From contig NC_092582.1 in the NCBI RefSeq assembly GCF_037975245.1, forward strand, positions 1,974,001 to 2,038,000: a DNA stretch of 64,000 nt, read 5' to 3'. Positions 51,481 to 60,632 of the stretch are shown piece after piece; position 1 is the stretch's first letter; each line of letters begins with the position of its first letter. A program made the translations under genes and the position numbers. Source of the stretch: Apostichopus japonicus (taxonomy: Eukaryota; Echinodermata; Holothuroidea; Aspidochirotida; Stichopodidae). Under the pieces are notes generated by a model. It saw nothing but the letters and a program-made list of their open reading frames with translations. It did no database searches and had not been told where the DNA came from.

Positions 51481-52380
51481 TGAATTAGCTTTTGTTCGAA
51501 TGGAAAGCTTCCTAATTCAGTGAAAGAGATTTGGAAATGTTGAACATTGTAAAAAAAAATATCGCATCTATTTGGGATTTGAATCAATTGAGGCAGCGTT
51601 TTGCATCTTAAAAATGTATATTAAAGCATTGAATATATCTTCAGTCAGAATACATAGCGAAAAAAGTGCCCGTTTGGTAAAAAAGAAGGAGAATGGTTCC
51701 TTTTTGGAACCAATATTGATAACTTTTTACCAATTTTGTTAAAATCTCAAATTTACTTTGATATTCCTTTAAATGGATAATTTGTTTTACCAAAAATTAT
51801 TCCTTGCATTTGTTTTCCAGTGTAGACGTAGAAATAAGAATAAGTTTTAGAAGAGAGCAACATTTTGGAGAGAAAGAATTACAACACACAAATTTTCTTT
51901 AGTTAAATTAATTGTTAATTTGAGTCAAACAGCACAGTTACAATGTAAAGAAACCCAAACTATTTCTCATCAAAAGGAGATAACAAAAACACTGATTTCC
52001 TTAGACCATGTAATGATACTTACGTTATGAGTTAAACAATACGCACCGGGTTAAACGTACCCATTTATCAAGAATTAAGAATACTTGTAGTAAGTTATTC
52101 TAGTCGTGTGAGTTTCATGAACAACAACTTCATTTCACCGCAAACGTTGCAGGAAGGTGTGTTCCCGACAGACAAGCTTAGAATCCAATTAATACAGGTC
52201 TTGTTCGACTATATGTGGCAATTTGGAAGGTCTGTATTCTAATGTATCTGCCTCCATATAACAAACAGTTCATGGAAAGCAGTATAACTTTTCTTTGTTT
52301 TATTCACTTTACTGTGCCCATATTTATGTATATTTATATTTTTTATTTTATTTTTGTGGTTTATTACCCTGTCTTTTATC
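51481..52380. other. Upstream of transporter A, no gene seen
   Basis: AT-rich. The first untranslated exon and promoter of copy A are expected here or beyond, but I cannot place them. Confidence 0.4.
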
Positions 52381-52382
52381 AG

Positions 52383-52915
52383 GGTTTACTTTTACTGCTG
52401 TTGTTATTACTTTTAGGTTTTCTTAAGTTTGATAATTTTATATTCCAGGATTTGGTTCTTTTGTACAGTGCTCTTGAGCATGTTTTACTTCTACTTTTAT
52501 TGCTGTTGTTATTACTTTAAGGTTTTCTTAAGTTTGATAATTTTATATTCCAGGATTTGGTTCTTTTGTACAGTGCTCTTGAGCATGTTTTACTTCTACT
52601 TTTATTGCTGTTGTTATTACTTTAAGGTTTTCTTAAGTTTGATAATTTTATATTCCAGGATTTGGTTCTTTTGTACAGTGCTCTTGAGCATGTTTTACTT
52701 CTACTTTTATTGCTGTTGTTATTACTTTAAGGTTTTCTTATGTTTGGTATTTTTATATTCAAGGATTTGGTTCTTTTGTACAGTGCTCTTGAGCATGTTT
52801 TACTTCTACTTTTATTGCTGTTGTTATTACTTTAATGTTTTCTTAAGTTTGGTAATTTTATATTCAAGGTATTGGTTCTTTTGTACAGTGCTCTTGAGCA
52901 TGTTTTATTTCATGA
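52383..52915. repeat. 105-bp minisatellite, about five copies
   Basis: Period 105 (GGATTTGGTTC at 52448, 52553, 52658 and 52763, variant at 52868), with nearly identical units. As 105 is a multiple of three, one plus frame stays open for 166 codons and encodes a repeated Phe/Tyr/Leu/Cys-rich peptide; I do not treat this as a gene. Confidence 0.93.
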
Positions 52916-53489
52916 TAACAGCACTTTAATATATGGTATTTATTTATTTATTTATTATAACATAACTTGTGCTGTGAATGTTCCTATGTATTTGTGTACT
53001 TTTGATGTTCTACAGAATTCAAATATTTAGTTAAGATATTTGTCAACATGTTTGTCCTAATGATACAAAGCCAACTCCCTGCAAAATCAGTGGTTGTTGA
53101 CGATAGTTATATCTGGCTAAGCCTGCAAAACATGCAACATGTTTGGCATGTCTGATCAATAACACTGTAGTTAGTTGTCACGTTTATACCAGCTTATCTT
53201 TGTGTGCCTTGTGTAATAATGATCCAATCTTTCTAGGCCATCAGCTGAAGGTCGAAATTCGCTTGTTTCGTTCCAGCAACTGCGGGTCTAAAATTTCTCT
53301 ACAGCATTGAATACCTAAATTAACTAAGATTAATGATCCAAAAGTTCTCCATGTACTTTCCTGCAGTTTTTTTGCAATTCCGCTCGAAAGATTGAACTAT
53401 ATTTTTTATTGCGTATTTTAAGAAACCTGCCGTTTTACGTTCAAAAGTTGTGCGCCAGTGAGATATCTGTACCATGTGATATGAATTGT

Positions 53490-53494
53490 CCAAT
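53490..53494 (+). promoter_or_regulatory. CCAAT box upstream of ORF 53538
   Basis: CCAAT 44 bases before an ATG that overlaps a YY1-like AACATGGCGGC. Together these look like a short TATA-less promoter with an initiator ATG. Confidence 0.3.
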
Positions 53495-53537
53495 GAGCCA
53501 TGAGTTCTGTGTGCAATCTTTGTAGAAAACAACAAAC

Positions 53538-53774
53538 ATGGCGGCTCCCACGGGCGCTAGTCAGTCTCCGACACACGGAAATCTACAGTGCTCAGTGCAC
53601 ATTGAATCTGTAAAATTTGAAGCAGTCAAGGCACTGACGAATAAACGATGTACTAAAGTTACTTCCTTCGCTAAAGATTGGCTTAATCTCAGCGGCGGAG
53701 ACAGTGATATCGCCGTACTACTGATTACTCCATGGCCTACTACGATCAAGCGTGTGTTCAACAGCATAGTATGA
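53538..53774 (+). CDS. Possible first exon or small protein, 78 aa
   Basis: The ATG lies in ACAAACATGGCGGC, a strong start context coinciding with a YY1-type motif, 44 bases after a CCAAT box. The peptide starts MAAPTGASQSPTHG, has two cysteines and a segment with KFEAVKALTNKRC and FAKDWLNLSGGDSDIA, and stops at TGA 53772. The Lys-Trp-Leu-SGG pattern faintly resembles N-terminal segments of some invertebrate zinc-finger/transposon-related proteins, but I do not recognise the family. A GTATGA just before the stop could be a donor, making this a first coding exon whose partner I cannot find. Confidence 0.4.
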   Translation: MAAPTGASQSPTHGNLQCSVHIESVKFEAVKALTNKRCTKVTSFAKDWLNLSGGDSDIAVLLITPWPTTIKRVFNSIV

Positions 53775-55479
53775 TGGGGTTCCACGATAAACCAACTTCA
53801 GGAAACCAAGTCATCTTTTACGTTGGTGATTGGTAGCCATGCAATCACACCATCAAATTGATGTACTCCTTTCAAAAACTTAAACAAAATTGACTTATTT
53901 TATTTCTTAAAAGTTATATTGACCTTTAAACTGGCCATATGTTCAGATTTCTGGAGTAATTACCACCACCTGGTCCTGTTGACCATTGGTGGTATAGGTA
54001 ACCTGCAATGACATCGTTACATTATCATCAAGATGACATCAGAGTTTGAAGCTGTGGTTATTCATCGAGGGATATTCCTCAGATATGTCTATCTTACAAG
54101 GATCTTAAAAACTGTAAAGCTGTTTGTACACATTTTTAAATTTTACAGTTGCAGTAATTTAGAAAACAGAGTAAAATACATTTCCAGGAGTAAGAAAAGG
54201 TACACAGAGACGCTCATGAGCATTGCTTTCCACAATCAAGCTTCAATAAATGACACATATGTAAAGATTAGGATAGCCTAACATGGCCTAACCACCTGTG
54301 CCTGTTGAGTGTTTACCTTATCTTGTCAACTTCTAGAACGCTGGAGTGAATGCACCAAAAAGTTGTTGATATTTAAAGTACAGTAAATCATTTTTCACAT
54401 AAAGAAATGTGTAATTATATAACCATACTCAAAAGGAAGCATGTGATCATGTAAACTTGTTTTGTTCTTTAATATCGTGTATCTTCCATACCTTTGGTGT
54501 TCACTTTGTTCTAGTTTGTTTATTTGTTTATTTATTTCGTAGCGAGCAAAATATACTAAGAAATTATAGATAGGTGCAGGCGATATACTTTGTAGGCGGA
54601 GAGTATAGCATTTAGGATAAAACATTTTCATGGAATTCCTGAGACATGTTATGGCCAGATGAGAGTAAAGCATACTTTCATACTTAACTGCATAGTTAGC
54701 CTAGGGTTTACTCTGTGGTTTCAGTATGTTGAGTGCTACATAACACAGTTAGGCTTTGGATTCTTGTGTCCGTGACTTGGTTATTAACTACGTTATGCAG
54801 AATGTGGGTGCATGTGTTGAGTTTTACACTGTTGGTAAATATGATCTGTTCCATTTTTCATTTTCTGATTGGGTATTAAACTGAATTGCCATGCATGATG
54901 ATCACAGTGTTGAGATTGTTCATTATAGAATGCAAGGTTTAGGTATATATTGTGCCTTGGGGTAAAATTGGGCACTCCCAGATTTGTTTAAGACTTCACT
55001 TGTAATCTGTGACATGCAATTCTTGCTACAGTATGCAATTGCCCCTTGTATAATGTATCAAATACCTCAAATAAAATATAAAATAAAAAAGACCATGGAT
55101 AACATAAGCATTTGTTTTTCTTTAAGCCTTATATACTTGTCAAACAGTTAGGAATTAGTTGATTTATTACTGAGGTGTGTGAGTGAGGTGTTAGATAGGA
55201 AAGAAAGAAAACAGCAATAACACCAGAGAAACACCTGTGATAACACCAGAGAAACACCAAGAAAACGCCAGTTATTAACATATACAATTAGGCCTAAAAA
55301 TAAAAGATGAACGAATAAAAAAAGAATAGAAAGCTACCTCTTTCCAACGAAATTACCCTCTCCGTATTCTTTATGGCTTAGACACCAGACACCGTACGTC
55401 TAATAACTCAAGTCGGTCTCCATTGATGAGGCAACTGATTAGGGAGGGATTAGAGGAACTAATTACAAGCAACTGATCA
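53775..55479. other. Non-coding, no supported gene
   Basis: AT-rich. An 82-codon open frame at 54033-54281 (plus) has no recognisable motif. ACACCAGAGAAACACC occurs twice near 55219-55258. Confidence 0.4.
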
Positions 55480-55716
55480 GGGAGTGTTAGCTCAGTGGTT
55501 AACGCCGGTGCCTGCCTTTCAATCATAAGGTCCCGAGCTCGAGTCACTGCAAGATTAATGTATGTCGTCCAGTTACAGAATTGTTGAAAATTGATAATCA
55601 TGGACGTTATATGAATGTAAGAGACTGACTTCGGTCAGCTTGCGGCTTTGATAAGCCAATGATGGCTTCTTTGCGTGTTCCTGCTTGCAGGAGGATCTAA
55701 AATACATACATAAATT
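55480..55716 (+). mobile_element. tRNA-derived SINE (family 1, copy 1)
   Basis: Head with A box (TTAGCTCAGTGGTTAACGCC, 55487-55506) and a degenerate B box (near 55530-55546). The body carries TTCGGTCAGCTTGCGG and TGGCTTCTTTGCGTGTTCC, and the tail is ATACATACAT. The body and tail match 58077-58436 on the other strand, so this is a mobile family, not a tRNA gene. Confidence 0.85.
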
Positions 55717-55783
55717 AGTTTAATTATGTATGAAGTGTGCAAAGTATGGGAGCGTTAATGTGCCATCAAATTGTTGACATACT

Positions 55784-55860
55784 GCAGTGGCGTGCACATG
55801 GAGGGGTGGGGTGGGGTGGGCGGGGGTGAGGGGGTTGTTTTTACACTCAACCGGGAAAGA
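55784..55860 (+). mobile_element. hAT-like terminal fragment
   Basis: CAGTGGCGTGCACATGG followed by a long G-rich run looks like the left end of the CAGTGGCG-type MITEs seen elsewhere in this window. No matching right end was found nearby, so it is a fragment. Confidence 0.4.
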
Positions 55861-55930
55861 AGAATTGGACCACTGCTACCGGTGTTCACTGACCCCTTTG
55901 TCAACCTTACGCAAAAAACAATTATAAATT

Positions 55931-56012
55931 ATAATATTGAGATTTAATTAACTAGTACTAACCCAAGGGCACAACCTTGCGTTAGTAACAGTTAATTAAA
56001 TCTCAATATTAT
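55931..56012. repeat. Long hairpin, about 38-bp stem
   Basis: Outer arms 55931-55962 and 55981-56012 are complementary at 30 of 32 positions. Inside them CAAGG pairs with CCTTG around a 6-nt loop (GCACAA). The 82-nt snapback has the size and loop of a miRNA precursor, but could also be a decayed foldback transposon. Confidence 0.75.
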
Positions 56013-56559
56013 GAGAATATATGAAATTTATAGTCTCAACCTTACGAGGTACGGGCAGGTCATTTAGAAGCAGATGATTCTGTGACTTTTATTAATTTTT
56101 GATTAATTAAGTACTCTATTTGTGCTGTCATTGCTTGCAAGGTCGTCATTATATCGTCAGCAATGTTGAACTCACTCCGATGTTGCAAAAGAAGGGTATA
56201 ATAAATAACGAATGCCACAGATTTCCCCTTTTATATTGTTGCTGGTACTGAACGACTATGTGTAATATGATAGCCAGCTTTAAGCTCTGTGGCATTTTCT
56301 ATCCAATAGACCAAGTGTCACATTGTGTCATATTGCTTTACCACGTTTGCTTAAGCTAGACTTTACGGACCAATGGTCATGCCTAGCTTTAATGTGCGTC
56401 GTTTTCTTAGCCATTATGTCTTATAACTGATCAGAGATAGGATAGTATTCTTCGCTAGCCTCAGTGACCAAATGTCATACTCGCTTCAAACTTATATCTT
56501 CAGGCCTAGGCATAAGCCATATAGCGCCCTCCACCGTGTCCCTTTACTTTACTAGTTGA

Positions 56560-57135
56560 AAGCAATATAATATATTGTATATACAGCTTATTATAAGTAG
56601 TATATAGGCCTAGTATATACATTATATGATAGCAAATGATAACATTAGTTGATATCATATAGTATATACAGTATATATACTATATATAGTATATACAGTA
56701 TATATAGTATATAATATTATATACATTATATGATATCATATGAAAGCACATGATGGCATTAGTTGATATCATATGGTATATACAGTATATATAGTATATA
56801 TATAGTATATACAGTATATAATATTATATACATTATATGATATCATATGATAGTATATGATAGCATTAGTTGATACCATATAGTATATATAGTATATAAT
56901 ATATAATACTTATTATATACATTATATGATATCATATGATAGCATATGATGGCATTAGTTGATATCATATGGTATATACAGTATATATTATATATATGTA
57001 GTATATACAGTATATACCATATAATACATATACTATACATTATATGATATCATATAGTATATGATAGCATTAGTTGATTGCATATAATATGTCCATGTTA
57101 TGATAGGCAGTATATGATGGCATATGATAGTATTT
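56560..57135. repeat. TATA-rich quasi-tandem region
   Basis: TTAGTTGAT(A/T) recurs at 56645, 56759, 56866, 56956 and 57069 (steps 90-114) amid palindromic ATATGATATCATAT and GTATATACAGTATATA blocks. Strong cruciform potential. Confidence 0.8.
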
Positions 57136-58076
57136 CAATTTCAAATTTATTTCCTATATGCTGGTACAAGTTAAATACAATATAGCAAATCAGTTGGAAC
57201 TAAACATATGAAGGGCACCAGGGGGAAAAAAACCCAGAAAAGACTATTATCTAAGATAGCGATCATTGTCAGGTGGTAACGAAATCGTCTTTTATTTCAC
57301 CTTTTACATATTGAGTAATTAAAAGAATAATATATTTGAGTTGCAATGGTTTCATAAACAATTCCCCTTAACTTGTGAACAATAACAACATACTTAACCA
57401 GTGATTTACAGAGATATTTAATGTGGTTCGTTCAAGAAAGCTTACTCATCAATTATTAATCCTAAACAAACACCATCAAAAGTAAAATCATCATGACAAG
57501 AGGCACTCCTATCTTTGGCATTAAAAGTGTTGTACTTTGGTTTCCTTTAGTGGAGGGTAAGCTTATTGACCGTCAAACCAATTCTTAAGTTGTCGTAGAG
57601 TCTGAGTGGCCTTATCGATTAACTGTTTGCAATCGTTATCAAACAGGAAAGCATTAATGTCATCTTCACAAGGAGAGTAGAAACGTTGGGTAGTCCTATG
57701 GCGTATTTGGGGGGGGGGGGGGGCATTGGGCAATGCCCCCCTCGGCCAAAATATAAATAAAAAATCTCCAACTGTCCATTAACCACAGTTACTCTTTATC
57801 CATTGTTTCACAGTGCCCTCACATTCAGAATCCGAGTGGCCTGACTTGGATTGTGCAATGTGTCGGTTATCGGTCACAGAATTAAAATTTGAACTGGAAT
57901 ACGGTGTGAAAACGAATTGTACACAAATCTCATGTGGAGGTAAGAAAATAATATAACCTAGGACTCTTATTACATTTTGATAAAGAAAGAATTATAGGTA
58001 ATATTTTCTAAGCCACATGTAGGATTAGAAGGGCAAAGGCGTATATGAAACTAAAAAATTATGAAATTAAATCAGG

Positions 58077-58207
58077 GTGTATGTATGTATGTATGTATGT
58101 ATGTATGTATGTATGTATGTATGTATGTATGTATGTATGTATGTATGTATGTATGTATGTATGTATGTATGTATGTATGTATGTATGTATGTATGTATGT
58201 ATGTATA
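58077..58207. repeat. (ATGT)n microsatellite, about 33 units
   Basis: Uninterrupted tetranucleotide run; it is the SINE's 3' tail. Open frames on both strands are artefacts. Confidence 0.97.
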
Positions 58208-58436
58208 TGTGATCTTCCCGCAAGCAGGAACTCGCGAAAGAAGCCATGGAGGCTTGTAGACTCGCAAGCTGACCGAAGCCAATCTCTCGGCACACATCCA
58301 TTTAACGTCCATGTCAGGAAGTTGTTATTGAACAACACCCTTGCCAGACGACACACATTGCTGTCGGCGGGGAATCGAACCGGGGATCTCATGACTGGGA
58401 GACGCCGGCGTTAACCACTAGGCTATACACTCCGCC
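58077..58436 (-). mobile_element. tRNA-derived SINE (family 1, copy 2) with expanded tail
   Basis: Minus-strand head with A box (ATAGCCTAGTGGTTAA, 58411-58426) and B box (GGTTCGATTCCCC, 58370-58382), then the same body as 55480-55716 and a tail at lower coordinates expanded to about 33 ACAT repeats (58077-58207). It lies inside the MITE. Confidence 0.88.
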
Positions 58437-59346
58437 TAACCACATTTGTACCACATTTAGCACCAGATTGCATGTAAGGACTCTTAATTATTCAAAATTT
58501 TCGCATGGGGACATCCCCTCTACTTAGACCCGTGCCCCAGTCCAGCGACCACTAAACATTATACATGCCCCCCCCCCCGTCAGCAAAATCCTGGCTACGC
58601 CACTGTTCGGCACCGCTTTGTGAATAACATTAACATAGATGAGGATGAGCAGGGGGAGGGGGGGGGGTCCCATTAAGGATCCTTGGGGGACAGCGGTATT
58701 TACATTTAAAGTAACTAGAGTATCAGTACCACTACATTGCTTTCTGTTGTGTAAATAGCTATAGCCAAGATAACATATGCCGTACAACGGAGAACATATT
58801 GATATAATTTCTTTAACATAATAGAGTGATCGAATGCTTTCTTAGTGTCAAGATATAAACCTAACACATTTTGGCCCACATTAAGCTGAGAAGGAATAGT
58901 ATTTACAGTCTCTATAACAAAGCAAGGGTTGTTGAGTGACATTCCCTAAAGCTAAACTATAGAAATCATAAAAAAAATATATATATTTGTAAGAAATTGC
59001 CGGAGCATCTTTCAATAGCACCCTCCAGAAGTTTGCTAGAAAAAGATATCAAACTTTTGGGCCTGTAGTTCTAGGGAAGGGGAGAGCACCCTTCTTCAGT
59101 AAAGGGATAACATTGTCAACCGTTAGCTCATCAGGGGTAAAGCCCACTTTGAAATACATTGTTAAAGATATAAACAAGTATATGACATACGGACATAATA
59201 AGCTTAGAAGGTATTCCATCCAAAACCCGGAGCTTCATTAGGATTACTCTTCAGAAACAGGTGAAAAGAAAATAGTTCGAGGAACGGAATTTCCCAAGTA
59301 ATTCCAAGAAGTAACTGAAGAAGAAAGAGTTTGGCTTATAGTGTAC

Positions 59347-59554
59347 TATCAATAGACTTCTCGGCCATTTGGCTAAGATCATGTGTAGTATCTGTTCCCT
59401 TTCGAGGGGAATGGTGATGCACACTCGACGATGATCACACAGTCACAGTCCCGATGCAAGCGGACCGGGGCTGAGAGCGGATCAGTCGTTTGGTAGTTTG
59501 GTTTTCGTGCCCAGGTTCTTTCCTGGGTGACTTTTTCTTAAAAAGTATCAATAG
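59347..59554 (+). mobile_element. U2 snRNA-headed SINE-like retroelement (copy 1) with 9-bp TSD
   Basis: The element at 59356-59545 is flanked by TATCAATAG on both sides (59347-59355 and 59546-59554). Bases 59357-59397 match the 5' part of U2 snRNA (about nt 5-45) with two differences, including TTCTCGGCC, TTTGGCTAAGATCA and the branch-site-pairing GTAGTA. After TCTGTTC the sequence leaves U2 and enters a body (GTGATGCACAC ... GGTTCTTTCCTG) ending in CTTAAAAAG. The body recurs without the U2 head at 59678-59855. It interrupts the LINE ORF, so it is a later insertion. Confidence 0.85.
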
Positions 59555-59677
59555 AGGGAAAGTATTGTTGAAAGCCTTTTACAACACCATGCTTATCTGA
59601 ATATGTAAGGCCATCATCGTAAGAGATAGAAGCTACAAGGCAGAGACTCATGGGTCTTCTTTTTACCTTTAACAAGA

Positions 59678-59855
59678 GTGATGCACAACCGATAGTTATC
59701 ACACAGTCACTAGTCTCATATGCAAGGGTCCTGCAGGGGTTGAGAGCGGATCAGGCGCGTAGCCTCCCTTGGCAAATTCCTCGCTACGCGCCCGGTGCTG
59801 TTCAGACGGTTTGTTGTTTGGTTGTCCGTGTCCAGGTTCTTTCCTGCGTAAAAAG
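59678..59855 (+). mobile_element. Headless copy 2 of the U2-SINE body
   Basis: Starts at GTGATGCACA, matches copy 1 through TCACACAGTCAC, TTGAGAGCGGATCAG and CCAGGTTCTTTCCTG and ends in AAAAAG. It carries an extra stretch of about 46 bp not in copy 1 that holds a perfect hairpin (GGCGCGTAGC/GCTACGCGCC). It also interrupts the LINE spacer. No clear target duplication. Confidence 0.75.
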
Positions 59856-60632
59856 TACCACGTTTGCGTAGAAGTGGTTTTCATCCGGGTTAAATTACTT
59901 TTATAATACTTCGATTGTGCTGACCAAATGATGCGTTGTAAAATACGACGAAAACGAAGAAAGCAGTGGGCTTCTTAACGTATTTAAGATGGAGTATATT
60001 CTTATTTGACATGGACTGCATGATACATGCATTTAGGTGTAATCCATGTCTTGTCATGGAATTTCTTACCTAGACATTCTCACCGGAGGAAAGTAAATAT
60101 TATGTTGAGACGGTGCAATATCAATGAAGTTATTGTAAGCCATGTTAGCTAATTTGGAGAGTATGACAAAGATATTGCCAATCAGGGATGATGCACTTGA
60201 GTGGCTGATTCTGGTTGATAAGGTGATTGTAGGAATGAAATTGCTACACGACATAAGTTTCGTATAGTCCTAACAAATTGCGTTGGTTTCTACATTTAAT
60301 ATATTAATATTTGAAATCGCCTCCAATAATACACATTTGTTGGATAAAAGATGGGTGTCAAAGTATCATATAGCGATTTCAATAAGTGCTTGTTGTTACA
60401 CCGTGGGTGGCGATAACATGCATAGAGATACAACAAAGATTACTACCAATGCTTAGACCTCACCACATGTGTCTTCAATTGGCAGAGTGGACAAGAACAA
60501 TTCATATTTCAAGAGATAACCTGTTTTCATAACATATTGCTTGCTGAAAATGGTTCTGTTTTGGAGATGGGGGTGGGGTGGGGGTGAGGGTGAGGTTGGA
60601 AGGAGTCAGGGAGGACGAGGTCGTTATTTATG

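Larger units (their letters stand above)
57694..58603 (-). mobile_element. hAT MITE inserted in the LINE
   Basis: The right end GGCTACGCCACTG (58591-58603) and left end CTATGGCGTA (57694) are inverted and decayed. The 58441-58603 part is homologous to the right half of the 49450-49815 MITE, including GCACCAGATTGCAT and CTTAGACCC. LINE coding sequence resumes on both sides, which fixes the boundaries. The target duplication is too eroded to be sure. Much of its length is the SINE and tail at 58077-58436. Confidence 0.7.
57300..60500 (-). pseudogene. Decayed LINE (non-LTR retrotransposon), broken by later insertions
   Basis: On the minus strand, fragments of one LINE ORF follow in the right order through several frames. 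60500-60070: end of the endonuclease (IIGGDF, then NFIPTITLSTRISHSSAS). 60060-59856: spacer (DKTWITPK, SAQSKYYKSNL). 59677-59555: spacer (SISYDDGLTYSDKHGVVKGF). 59346-58604: RT fingers/palm (NPNEAPG, SGFTPDELTVDNVIPLLKKG, LGLYLDTKKAFDHS, YLHNRKQ, AVPQGSLMGP). 57693-57300: palm end/thumb (CEDDINAF, CKQLIDKATQTLRQLKNWF, NKLTLH, LIIDE). The gaps are exactly the later insertions: 59678-59855, 59356-59545 and 57694-58603. Frameshifts and stops make it dead. The layout is that of CR1/Jockey-superfamily elements. Confidence 0.8.

Noticed and set aside
52429-52929. 166-codon Phe/Tyr/Cys-rich ORF
   Set aside because: Produced by a 105-bp minisatellite whose length is a multiple of three; no start context or family.
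57813-57952. Exon-like segment with acceptor TTTCACAG, open frame and GGAG|GTAAGA donor
   Set aside because: It lies within the MITE inserted in the LINE, has no family match and no partner exon; splice-like borders are probably chance.
58059-58414. ORFs of 60-117 codons over the ATGT run
   Set aside because: SINE plus microsatellite.
58360-58436. tRNA gene on minus strand
   Set aside because: Has A and B boxes but is followed by a SINE body and tail shared with 55480-55716; not a functional tRNA.
59356-59400. Genuine U2 snRNA gene
   Set aside because: Only about the first 45 bases match; the Sm site and 3' stem-loops are absent and a TSD flanks a chimeric element.
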